A DNA stretch of 64,000 bases. It comes from Alentia gelatinosa (lineage: Eukaryota; Annelida; Polychaeta; Phyllodocida; Polynoidae). This document shows, piece after piece, positions 44,971-54,179 of the stretch. The position numbers and the translations under genes were made by a program. The notes beneath the pieces were generated by a model. That model was not told the origin of the DNA, did not search any database, and saw only the letters and a program-made list of their open reading frames with translations. How positions within the stretch are numbered: position 1 is the first letter of the stretch; each line of letters opens with the position of its first letter. The stretch lies in contig OX465589.1 in the NCBI GenBank assembly GCA_950022655.1, positions 28,063,970 through 28,127,969 on the forward strand, written 5' to 3'.

Positions 44971-45332
44971 TTAACCCTATAGCGCCGGGTGTCCACGGCA
45001 CAGGCATGGAGCCGGGTACTAGTGCCGGTGTATACCACTAGAGGCCAGGTAAATAGGCCCAATTGTGAACATTTTATCTTTGCATCACGTGACCTGACAC
45101 GTGATCCTCATTACTATTTTTCAATTTGCATAAGAATATTGAATGTGATGTTATACCTACATCCTGTGAAAACTTCATGTTTGTTGAGCAAATATTTGCA
45201 ATTTTATTCACAAAAATGAATATTTTGTAAATGATGCCTCAAGGCATCACCCGGCCATCCCAGGATGCTGCATTGAGGCATCACCCGGCCAGCACTGGTT
45301 GATGCCTCATGAACCCGGCATGAATGGGTTAA
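44971..45332. mobile_element. TTAA-flanked piggyBac-like element (d), 362 bp
   Basis: TTAA at 44971-44974 then CCCTATAGCGCCGGGTG; the right end is CCCGGCATGAATGGG then TTAA at 45329-45332. The right end carries three partly eroded gatgcctcaaggcatc palindromes with acccggcca spacers. Same design as element (c), 1.5 kb away, but more diverged. Confidence 0.8.
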
Positions 45333-45469
45333 CATGGACAATATTTACTTAGTCAAGAGCTGAGATATATAATCAAAACTAGTATCTACATAAAAGGAAA
45401 GGGTAATTGCATAGTGCTCGTACATTTCATTAACATTTGTGCGCGGGAGCTCTAGACATTGTAACAACT

Positions 45470-45656
45470 ATGGCTGTAGAATGGTTCGATGCTGACTGTG
45501 TTTCATTCATCAGGTGGGACGATGGGTCGCAGGACTCAGAGGCATCTGGCGGAACGTCAGACTCTGACGATGATGACGTCGATGACGACAGTGATGACGT
45601 ACTTCTCTTCCCCTCGAGATTTGTCGATGACAGCGCTGGCTTCTCTCTACATATAG
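45470..45656 (+). CDS. Acidic protein, possible first exon
   Basis: Begins with caactATGGCTG and encodes about 62 residues: MAVEWFDADCVSFIRWDD followed by an Asp/Ser stretch (SDSDDDDVDDDSDD) and LLFPSRFVDDSAGFSLHI. The frame meets a good splice donor (catatag|gtaggt, GT at 45657). It may be an upstream exon of the gene at 46301-47435. The intervening DNA is a tandem repeat, which would then be intronic. No domain recognised. Confidence 0.4.
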
Positions 45657-45759
45657 GTAGGTGCCTTCTGAGAACATCACAGACTCGATGTTAGCCTTTC
45701 TTTTTACCACACCACTACTATAGAGTGCCTTCAGCCCCACCCTACAGCTGTTACCCACT

Positions 45760-46245
45760 TGAGATGACGTAACCACTTGAGGGGGGTACTTGAGGGGTAC
45801 TCGAGTAGGTACTTGAGGGGGTGTTTGACAATAGATCAAATGAAGTTCATTCAGGAGGGTACTCCAGTAGTGTATTGTTAGTAAACATTGGACAATGGGG
45901 GAGTGTGTTTGAAGGGTACTTGATGATCTGAAATTAATAAAGATCATTCATCATGGTACTGGAGTGGTGTATTGTTAGTAAACAGTGGACAATATGGGAT
46001 TGTATTTTGAATGGGTACTTGATGATCTGAATGACAACAATTCAATTCATTCAACATAGTACTTGAGTGGTACATTATTAGTAAACAGTGGACGATATTT
46101 GAATGGGATACATGATGATATGAATGGCAACAAATTTAATCAATTTCATTCAATATCATACTGGAGGGGTTCATTGTTAGTAAATAATGGACCATATGGC
46201 GGCATAATGGTACTTGATAAGATGACAACAGATTTAATTAAATTT
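45760..46245 (+). repeat. Tandem repeat, about 105-bp units
   Basis: Four diverged units, each with ggtactggagtggt, ttgttagtaaacagtggaca and gggtacttgatgatctgaat motifs (at about 45860, 45960, 46065, 46160). They lie directly upstream of the TATA box at 46256. Confidence 0.75.
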
Positions 46246-46255
46246 TCACTGTGAG

Positions 46256-46261
46256 TATAAA
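46256..46261 (+). promoter_or_regulatory. TATA box
   Basis: tataaa about 45 bp upstream of an ATG in strong context (accATGG at 46301) and immediately downstream of the tandem repeat. An initiator-like tcagtc lies about 27 bp downstream. Confidence 0.45.
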
Positions 46262-46300
46262 GCTGTACATGGAGGGAAAGCTGTCAGTCCTACACAACCA

Positions 46301-47435
46301 TGGCAACAAGCAGGATCGCATCAGCAGAGCAGGTCTCCAGAATGGACAAGATGAGACTAAGTGTCAAAGTTGATATGACTATCTCTGATAGTTCAGTTCA
46401 ATTGATCAGAAGGAGAAGGGACAAACATTCATGGTAACTGTTTTCCCAAGATCTATTGTAGAGCTGAGTATACAACACAGCTCTGCATTTTCCAGGCTGA
46501 CTGGAACAGAAGGAGAGGAAGTTCTTCTTTCTCGCAAGGATGATTGGCTCCTGTCTTTGACCACCATAAAGGGGAAACCATGCTTCTGCTACAACAAGGT
46601 GGAGGCTCACCAAAACGATATCCAGTAAGTATTATTTTCATATAATTATTTTATGTCATGTATAGCTTAAGGATATCAGCAATTTATCATATTGTAGAAA
46701 TGTGAGAGGATGGGGGGACAATTCAGAAAAGGTTGTATATTTATGTGTAATTCTAATAGTTTTTCCTTCATTTATTCCAGATGGATTGAGACGTTTGTTG
46801 AAAAAGATATTTATCTTGAAATGGTCAATCAGTTTGTTGGGTTTAATCCCAGTGACTGGGCCGAGGAGGAGGATGACAGTATGATGATGATGGATGTTAG
46901 CATACACTTAATGAGTATATATTATGGTGTTTTGGAAGATGTCTCGACAGGAAAGCAGAGAGTGTTCTCCTAGAAGTACTTGGACAGTGGAGTTTGTGAA
47001 TTGAACACTTTCACTAATCAAGACAAGGACAGAATCCAAAGGGTGAAAATCACATCACTCTCAATTCCAATCCCAAAGACGTCAGACATACTAGCAGACA
47101 TTTACTATCACTTGTTGCATGCAAGTTATGATACTATGGTGAAGGCTAACTGCTTTGGTTGTGTGAATGACAAGGACAGTCAAAGGGATCACATGGAGTT
47201 TGGCTGTTTAGATGAAAAAGATGTGTTGATAGAAATGTATGGAAACAGCTGCCATAAGGCATTGAGAGTTGCGCAGTTTAAGCATGCACTTCACATCATG
47301 TGTTAAGAGTTTAATGTTGCCAATGATCAATCAGCAGAGTCCATTGCTGACTTTTTGAAGGAAGTTAGTTATGTAGATGTGCTGTACATGGACAAACCAT
47401 TGGTATATGAATATAACAAGATAAATGGATTATGA
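46301..47435 (+). pseudogene. Spliced unidentified gene with frameshift and in-frame stops
   Basis: From the ATG at 46301 the frame encodes MATSRIASAEQVSRMDKMRL and then stops near 46436. A shifted frame continues from 46431 to a donor at 46625 (GTAAGT). An acceptor at 46780 joins the next exon in phase (split Gln codon), giving WIETFVEKDIYLEMVNQFVG and on. That frame is interrupted by TAG at 46971-46973 and TAA at about 47304, but keeps coding character on both sides to 47435. The middle part has a Cys/His motif (CFGCVNDKDSQRDHMEFGCL) that could bind zinc. Polyadenylation-like aataaa sequences follow. I do not recognise the family. It is either a decaying gene or the stops fall in unrecognised introns. 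Confidence 0.5.
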
Positions 47436-47589
47436 TATATAATAAATTACACAAAATGTACATTTGAACAAACATTTATTGCTAATAAAACATGGAACAT
47501 GATAAACTCTTGTCTTTTGAATTATCAATCATCATGAAAAATGGATACAATTACTGTGTAGCAAATCTTATGTCTCACATTAACATAAA

Positions 47590-47667
47590 TATAGCCAAAA
47601 GTGTAAATGCCCCTTTAGTCTGGTTCCAGGCCAGTTTCACACCATTTTATCATGAAGAGCACGTCTT
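47590..47667 (+). repeat. Partial unit of a local tandem repeat (left of DIRS element 2)
   Basis: tatagccaaaagtgtaaat to gagcacgtctt matches the units at 52528-52870 on the other side of DIRS element 2, so the DIRS element inserted inside this array. Confidence 0.85.
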
Positions 47668-47872
47668 CATTAGAGCGAACTTGTGAACAGTAATGAATAC
47701 AGAGGGCGCTTTCATAGACTCATGCGCACCCTATCGGACGTTTATAAGACCACGCTTGGTCACGTGACCTACAGTCTTCACTTCGAACTTTATCTCAAGA
47801 AGACGTTTAAAATTTGCTCCGGTGTTTCACGGTGGAATTACACTTTAGATCTGTCAGGAAAACGCATCAACC

Positions 47873-49021
47873 ATGCCGCCGAAGAAGTCAGCGACTGCGG
47901 GAAAAACGAGAGTCCAGAAAAGCGCGGTTCCTCCAACTACGAGGCAGACTAAAGCCGATAAAAGAATCGACGCGTTACAAGGACAAGTCGAAGAAATGAA
48001 AAACGCCATCATGGGTTTCATTAATACCCAGAGTGCAAAAGCCGCCAAAAACGTTTCCGAGACCCCCCAAGTGCAGGAGCACATTACCATCAACGCACAA
48101 GCGCAACCGCCACAGGGAAACACAGTAAGTGAAACGATTCCCATACAGAAGACAGTTACAGCTCAAAGTTTTCAAAATGGCGCCGTTCCCGGGACCCAGA
48201 TCCAGGTCCCACTAAGCGCGGGAACTCAACAGGACTTCGTGACGTCATACCTCGCGCGGCAGCCGAGTGCCTGGGAGACTTAGAGTGCTGCAACCCCGCG
48301 TTATCTGGACACAACCCTCAACGACGAGATCCAACGCATTCTCCAACACCCCAGCCACGTTTTGCGTCCTATTAACGGTAGGCGCTATCAGCCGTTTCAG
48401 TATGTATTCAAAGGTTTAAAGATGGAAAAAACGTCTTTGGGATCTCTGAACATCCAGGAATATGTTTGGGGGATACTGCGGATGATAGACGACACCGACA
48501 CAGATACGGCCATTAAGCCGCATCTACTTCAGCATCTCCGTGAGGTAGTCGAAGATTCCCTCGACTACGATTTCTCCTCAGTGAGGCGCTGGAGTGAGGA
48601 GACGTTTGCGAGGATACAAGAGGGACGTTTCCCTGACGGCTGGGCCAGCGATAACCAAATACAGCATCTCAGGACCGCTATATCACGGTCTGAGAATTCC
48701 CGTCTACAAAAGCAGGATGTTGAGTCCACCAAACGTCCGAAATCGAAGCAAGTCCTCACCAACCCCCCTTGCGCGGATTATAACTCGGCTAAGGGGTGCA
48801 CCTCGACACCCCCCCATACCAATGCTGATGGGGGGCTCGTCAGCCATATTTGCAAATATTGCCACTCCATCCTAGGACTTCACCATCCCCACGTGATACA
48901 GGAGTGTCGCATTAAGCAGCGACACCAATCCACCACAGCTCAGCCTACACCTGCCAAGGCCACGCCCTTTAGGCCTGTGGCAGGCCGAGGGTCTGCCGCA
49001 ACCCCCTTCAACTCAGCCTGA
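47873..49021 (+). pseudogene. Gag-like protein of DIRS element 2 (nonsense mutation)
   Basis: The frame matches the 382-residue gag-like protein of element 1 almost residue for residue. It is closed by TAG at about 48281-48283, where element 1 has AAG (Lys) after the SAWET segment. Downstream the same frame is open to 49021, including VLRPINGRRYQPFQYVF and the Cys/His-rich segment (CADYNSAKGC, HICKYCHSILGLHH). The first Cys-box residue context differs slightly (E to K). Confidence 0.88.
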
Positions 49022-49091
49022 GTACCCCCCTGAGGGGGGCGATCCACACTGTCTGAGTGACCACGGGACGGACAACCCGATTATTGGTCAC

Positions 49092-50756
49092 GTGTATCGC
49101 CCTAAGCGGGTCCAACCAACGTCGGAGTCGCCAGTTGGGAGGCCCCCCCCCTCTTTTGAATGCCAGGTTAAATTCCCGGTTTTTGCCCACCTCTACTCAC
49201 GCATTGTGGAGGAGGGGACATATAATTTTTGTGGTGCTAAGTGTGATGTTGTTTCCGCGTTAAACGTTCGAGAGTGGGAAAAACGTCTCCGAGGTTATCA
49301 CGACTACGAAGTCTGCACTTTTCTCAGGTACGGGTGGCCAGTTAGCTACGACGCCGACACCTGGCCTCTGCCCACCTACACCAACCACCACAGCGCCCGC
49401 GCTTTCAAAGACGCCCTCGACGTTTTCACAGACATGGAATTATCGCACGCAGCAATTCTGGGGCCTTTGTCAGACCCTCCCTTCGGGGACCACATCCAGG
49501 TTTCACCTCTTATGACGAGAGAAAAGAAGAACTCCAACGATAGACGGGTGATAATCGACCTCTCTTTTCCCCCGGGACACTCCGTCAACGACGGGATTGC
49601 GGAAGGGATGTATCTCGGCGGTTCTGCAAAATACACCCTCCCCAGCATCCGGGACCTGCTGAATCATATCGAAATCATAGGAAAGGGGGCGTGGCTCTGG
49701 GCCGCGGATCTGAGCCGAGCCTACCGCCAGCTGAGGCTCGATCCGGCCGATACCTCCCTCATGTGTTTCAAGGTGGGCGATAATTTTTACATCGACCTTT
49801 GCCCAGCCTTTGGCTGCAGAACTTCGTCTGTGGCATGTCAACGCGTGGCCAACGCGGTCATATACATCCTACGAGGCCAAGACATCATGGCCTTGGCCTA
49901 CCTAGACAACTACGCCGGGGTGGAGCCTAATAAAGAAAAGGCCGACCGGGCCTACGCGACCTTTCTAGCCTTGGCTCGCGACTTGGGCCTCCAACTCGCT
50001 CGTGAAAAGTGTTCCCCGCCTACGACAAGCCTCACGTGGCTAGGCTTCCACGTGGATTCGGTCGCCATGATCATCTCAATTCCCCCGGAGAAACTCCACG
50101 AGGTAATTGAGATCTGCCGCGCTTGGCGGGACAAGACTCATGCTACTCTCCGCCAGCTCCAGTCGTTGGCGGGACGGGTCGTACATATCGCCGCCTGCGT
50201 TAGGCACACGAGGCGCTTTACAACACGCATCTTCGCAGCTTTACGGGCAGCTCGTTTCTGTGACGTCATACAAATAAGCCCCGCCCTGATGGGAGATGTC
50301 AACTGGTTCACCCACTACGCGGAGCGGGCCAATGGCAAACATCTGATTCAGCGGCCGCAAGCGCACGTTTTCATGACGCTACTTGTAGCAAAGGATTCCG
50401 CCCACGCACGAGTCGGCGCCAAGGCAGTCACGTGTTCTTGGTCTGACCTAGAGGTCAACGTGGCGCCTTCCAGTCTGCGGATGGGCGCCCTAGCTATTAT
50501 CATAGCGGCCACGTTACTTTGGGACAGTCCGGTGAAGCGCTCGGTTATACTTATAACCACCGACACCCCGGGAGCTCGGGCGGTTATTTCCCCTCACAGG
50601 ATCAAGGATGTTTTTGTGGGCGCTTGCGCCCGCAAGTTGTGGTTGCTTGCGGCTTTACTGGACTCCGAGGTGGTCCTGGCCGAGGGCCCGGCGCCGCGAG
50701 ACGTTTTTCCCACTCTCCGCGTCGACCGCCCCCCCCCTGATCGCCATGTTAAGTGA
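49092..50756 (+). CDS. RT/RNase H polyprotein of DIRS element 2 (YLDN active site)
   Basis: Open 554-residue frame. The N-terminal ~150 residues (YNFCGAKCDVVSALNVREWE, FLRYGWPVSYDADTWPLPTY) precede the RT. The RT has VIIDLSFPPGHSVNDGI, LWAADLSRAYRQLRLDPAD (motif A Asp), CPAFGCRTSSVACQRVANAV and motif C. Motif C reads AYLDNYAG at 49899-49910, with the second catalytic Asp replaced by Asn (GAC to AAC). The C terminus has RNase-H-like boxes (FMTLLVAKDS, VILITTDTPGARAV). The frame overlaps nothing upstream and ends about 40 bp before the recombinase Met. Despite being open, the active-site change would be expected to abolish or sharply reduce polymerase activity. Confidence 0.88.
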   Translation: MYRPKRVQPTSESPVGRPPPSFECQVKFPVFAHLYSRIVEEGTYNFCGAKCDVVSALNVREWEKRLRGYHDYEVCTFLRYGWPVSYDADTWPLPTYTNHHSARAFKDALDVFTDMELSHAAILGPLSDPPFGDHIQVSPLMTREKKNSNDRRVIIDLSFPPGHSVNDGIAEGMYLGGSAKYTLPSIRDLLNHIEIIGKGAWLWAADLSRAYRQLRLDPADTSLMCFKVGDNFYIDLCPAFGCRTSSVACQRVANAVIYILRGQDIMALAYLDNYAGVEPNKEKADRAYATFLALARDLGLQLAREKCSPPTTSLTWLGFHVDSVAMIISIPPEKLHEVIEICRAWRDKTHATLRQLQSLAGRVVHIAACVRHTRRFTTRIFAALRAARFCDVIQISPALMGDVNWFTHYAERANGKHLIQRPQAHVFMTLLVAKDSAHARVGAKAVTCSWSDLEVNVAPSSLRMGALAIIIAATLLWDSPVKRSVILITTDTPGARAVISPHRIKDVFVGACARKLWLLAALLDSEVVLAEGPAPRDVFPTLRVDRPPPDRHVK

Positions 50757-50798
50757 TTTCACCTGATTACAGGTACAGACCCGCTTCTACACGCCCAG

Positions 50799-51639
50799 AT
50801 GGCTTCATCTTTCATCGCAGCAGCGGCACATTCGACGATAAAGAACAAGTCGTCACAAGCGACGTTTTTTCTCCAGTGGGCCGGCCGACATGGAGTCGAT
50901 CCTCGACAACCCTCGATACTCCAGGCTTCCTTGTACATACAAGCCCTCGCCAACAAGCTGTTTTCCCCGGGTGCGGTGAAGAACTACGTATCGGGGGCGA
51001 AGTCTTGGATATCGGACCATGGGGGCGATATTTCTCCGTTTGTATCGCCCCAGGCTTCTGCAGTTCTCCGGGGGTCTGCTATACTCTCAGGACATGTTAC
51101 CAACAGAGCCCCCCCATTAAGTTGGATATTCTTCATAGGATCTGTGACCTGGCCGACGGGCTTACCGTAGGCTTACTCTTCAAAACGGCAGCAGTCTTCG
51201 CGTTTTATTCCCTCCTTAGGGCTTCAAACTTGTTCGCTTCTCCCTCCTCCAGGGCTTCTCACGTTATCACCAGGGGTGACGTTATCGCCCAACAAGGCAC
51301 ACTACACGTACGGATTATATCGTCAAAAATGATAGCCCCTTCTTCACCTCAGGTTATCGTGGTACCTGCGGCTTCGGACCCTCGTTATTCACCTGCGGAA
51401 TTATGGACCCCATTTTTCTGGTCAGACCAGGAGTACCTCTCACTTCAGATGCATTCACACGTATCCTGCGTATCCTCCTCCACCGAGCCCGTATCCCACA
51501 CTCAGCAGCCTACACTCCACACTCCTTCAGGAGGGGCGGCGCCCAACATGCATCCGCATCGGGTATGACGGCATCTGACATCTGCAAACTCGGAACGTGG
51601 TCTTCAGAGCAGACCTTGGCCACATACTTACAGAACTGA
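50799..51639 (+). pseudogene. Tyrosine recombinase of DIRS element 2 (frameshifted)
   Basis: Starts like element 1 (MASSFIAAAA) but a one-base loss in a C run near 51110 shifts the frame. A 37-base deletion near 51405 removes part of the region before the catalytic H-x-x-R box. Frame pieces retain FYSLLRASNLF and, at 51403-51639, TPHSFRRGGAQHA, KLGTWSSEQ and TLATYLQN. All catalytic residues can be found but not in one protein. Confidence 0.88.
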
Positions 51640-51659
51640 CTTTATCAACGTTCCGGTTG

Positions 51660-52521
51660 GTACTTGTTTTTTGATAAACTCAACAATTATCCAATGTCAT
51701 TTTGATACATTGTATCAATTTCTTACACTACGTGTGTATCTGTATAACAATTGTCAAATCTCCAATTTTCAAATTTCATGTTACCAATTTAATACTCTCG
51801 TAATACCTCGTCAATTGTATTACACATCGGTATTACTATACTCAATTGTTATACTACGTATAAATTGTCCAAAGTATAATAAATACCATATACTATAATG
51901 CGCTCTCTAGTTAATCATTAGAGCGAACTTGTGAACAGTAATGAATACAGAGGGCGCTTTCATAGACTCATGCGCACCCTATCGGACGTTTATAAGACCA
52001 CGCTCGGTCACGTGACCTACAGTCTTCACTTCGAACTTTATCTCAAGAAGACGTTTAAAATTTCCACCCACCCACCCTACATAAACTGTTTTATGGGTGA
52101 AAAAGGGTTTTTCACTTGTTCTCGTTTTTGATAAACTCAACAATTATCCAATGTCATTTTGATACATTGTATCAATTTCTTACACTACGTGTGTATCTGT
52201 ATAACAATTGTCAAATCTCCAATTTTCAAATTTCATGTTACCAATTAAATATTCTCGTAAATACGGTACTTGTTTTTTGATAAACTCAACAATTATCCAA
52301 TGTCATTTTGATACATTGTATCAATTTCTTACACTAGGTGTGTATCTGTATAACAATTGTCAAATCTCCAATTTTCAAATTTCATGTTACCAATTTAATA
52401 CTCTCGTAATACCTCGTCAATTGTATTACACATCGGTATTACTATACTCAATTGTTATACTACGTATAAATTGTCCAAAGTATAATAAATACCATATACT
52501 ATAATGCGCTCTCTAGTTAAT
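51660..52521 (+). repeat. Terminal split repeats of DIRS element 2, with duplicated B2
   Basis: B1 (from 51660) is followed by A2 (51916 to about 52062), a spacer containing ccacccacccaccctacat, then a partial B (about 52120-52262) and a complete B (52263-52521). The extra partial B suggests an unequal recombination or slippage event at the 3' end. Confidence 0.8.
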
Positions 52522-52870
52522 CATTAGTATATGTCTAAAGTCTGGTGCAGATTGGACCATTATTAACCAAGATATAGCCAAAAGTGTAAATACCCCTTTA
52601 GTCTGGTTCCTAGCCGGTTTCGCACCAGTTTATCATGCCGAGCACGTCTTCATTAGTATATCTATGTCTAAAATCTGGTGCAGATCGGACCATTATTAAC
52701 CGAGATATAGCCAAAAGTGTAAATACCCCTATACCCCACAGTGTAAATACCCTTTTGTCTGGTTCCAGGCCGGTTCACACCAGTTTATCATGACGAGCAC
52801 GTCTCCATTAGTATACGTTTCAAATCTGGTGCAGATCGGACCATTATTAACCGAGATATAGCCAAAAGTG
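52522..52870 (+). repeat. Local tandem repeat, about 130-150-bp units (right of DIRS element 2)
   Basis: Units share tctggtgcagatcggaccat, tattaaccgagatatagcca, gtctggttcc and tatcatgacgagcacgtctt (variants), repeated about three times. The unit junction cacgtcttcattagtatat is the intact version of the DIRS insertion site. Confidence 0.85.
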
Positions 52871-52904
52871 TAAAAATGTCTATACCCCACAGTGAGGATA
52901 CCGC

Positions 52905-52970
52905 ATCGTCAGTATCGCAACGATACCGCGGCGTCGGTAGCGCGACGATACCGCGGCGTCGGTAGCGCAC
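52905..52970 (+). repeat. GC-rich minisatellite, about 28-bp units
   Basis: Three units of gataccgcggcgtcggtagc-type sequence; the first unit is diverged (gataccgcatcgtcagtatc). Confidence 0.75.
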
Positions 52971-54150
52971 TTATTTCACACTGTTAAGGACGTCCTAGTC
53001 AAGTATTAATAGAAACATATAGACATAGCATTGACAATGATAAAGAGATTTATTAGTTCCAACTTCTGCCAAAAGAGGACACCACAGTCTGATTAAAAAT
53101 AACTTTGATGAAAGGTGAGACAAATCTGTGAAAAACATCAATTAAAAACATTTGAAAAATTATAAAACCCTGATAGATCATTGTAAAAAGTTCATGTAGT
53201 TATATCTTATTTGTCTGGAATATAAGAGAGTATTATTTTTGAAAATAGTGTGTAAACACCACTTTGTAGTGTATTATGTATTTGATAAAGTTTCAATTTT
53301 TGTTTAACCAATGCCAGTTCCTGCTCACGTGAGGGATGATGCTCGTACGTTGCACCTAGATTACCTCTAGATTATTACTAGAACCATCTAGAGACATGAC
53401 ATCAGAATCACAGAGTTACTGCATCAGTCTTAAACCAAGCCGCCCCTTGGTACACAGATTGTGATGGTTAAATAGAGCATGGTTCTTTAACCACTCACCC
53501 GGGCGGCAATCCTACGGCAGCGCTACCAGCGACGTTTACCTATACTAAGGCAGTAGCAGGTTCCAATATAGACGTTTCAGCAGCCGGCCTCTTTTGCCGC
53601 GTCTCTTGTTTTGAGGGTGGTAGCGGTAGAATTTCGCCATTTTCTCCACAAATTGATAATTTATGAATAAAAGATGACCATTACGGTAGACAGAAGACCT
53701 GTAGCTTTTGACAGAAGACATGTAGCTTTTGTCGCTATATATATTTTGTGAATAAAAACAACTGTTGGGTATTATTAAATCTGAAGTGAAATCAGCCTTG
53801 AATAGGCGCCTATGTAAATATTATGGCGGAAAACCAAACGACAGTGCTATTAATACGGTGATAACTTCGGATTCAGCCTGGGAGTATAGGTGTCAAGTCC
53901 AGTGATAGCGACATGTCTGCTAAGCTGTCTGCTACAAGTCGATTCGATCACCCACAAAATTGCCATTTATATCTTCCTATGGTGTCAACAGTGTAAAATG
54001 AGACCAGCATCATATTCGTCCGATCAGCAGCTATACGAGGATGTCAGACTTCACACGGTGGAATTAACCTAACGTTTTTTTAAATAAGATCGGCAAAGCC
54101 TCTATAGAGTGCTATCTAGATTATAAGGTTGAGTGTATGGGAAGCCGTGT
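52971..54150. other. Non-coding stretch, nothing recognised
   Basis: No supported gene or repeat family between the minisatellite and the right-arm arrays. Confidence 0.4.
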
Positions 54151-54179
54151 CACTGGTCGAAACGTAGGGTTGTCAAGTT

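Larger units (their letters stand above)
47668..52521 (+). mobile_element. Full-length DIRS-like retrotransposon (element 2)
   Basis: Sister of the element at 33478-38220, nearly identical along its length. A1 starts at 47668, followed by gag-like, RT/RNase H and recombinase frames, B1 from about 51660 to 51915, and A2 from 51916. The B2 region is partly duplicated: a truncated copy at about 52120-52262 precedes a full copy ending 52521. The CATTA core lies at 47668, at the B1/A2 junction (51916-51920) and at 52522-52526. There is no target duplication beyond the core. Small differences from element 1 are mostly substitutions, implying a recent common source. Confidence 0.92.

Noticed and set aside
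44971..45332. Spliced coding exon
   Set aside because: The open frame is short and the segment is exactly bounded by TTAA with inverted ends.
46431..46624. PC4-like single-stranded DNA binding domain
   Set aside because: Only a vague resemblance in the pattern of hydrophobic and basic residues; not enough to claim without a profile search.
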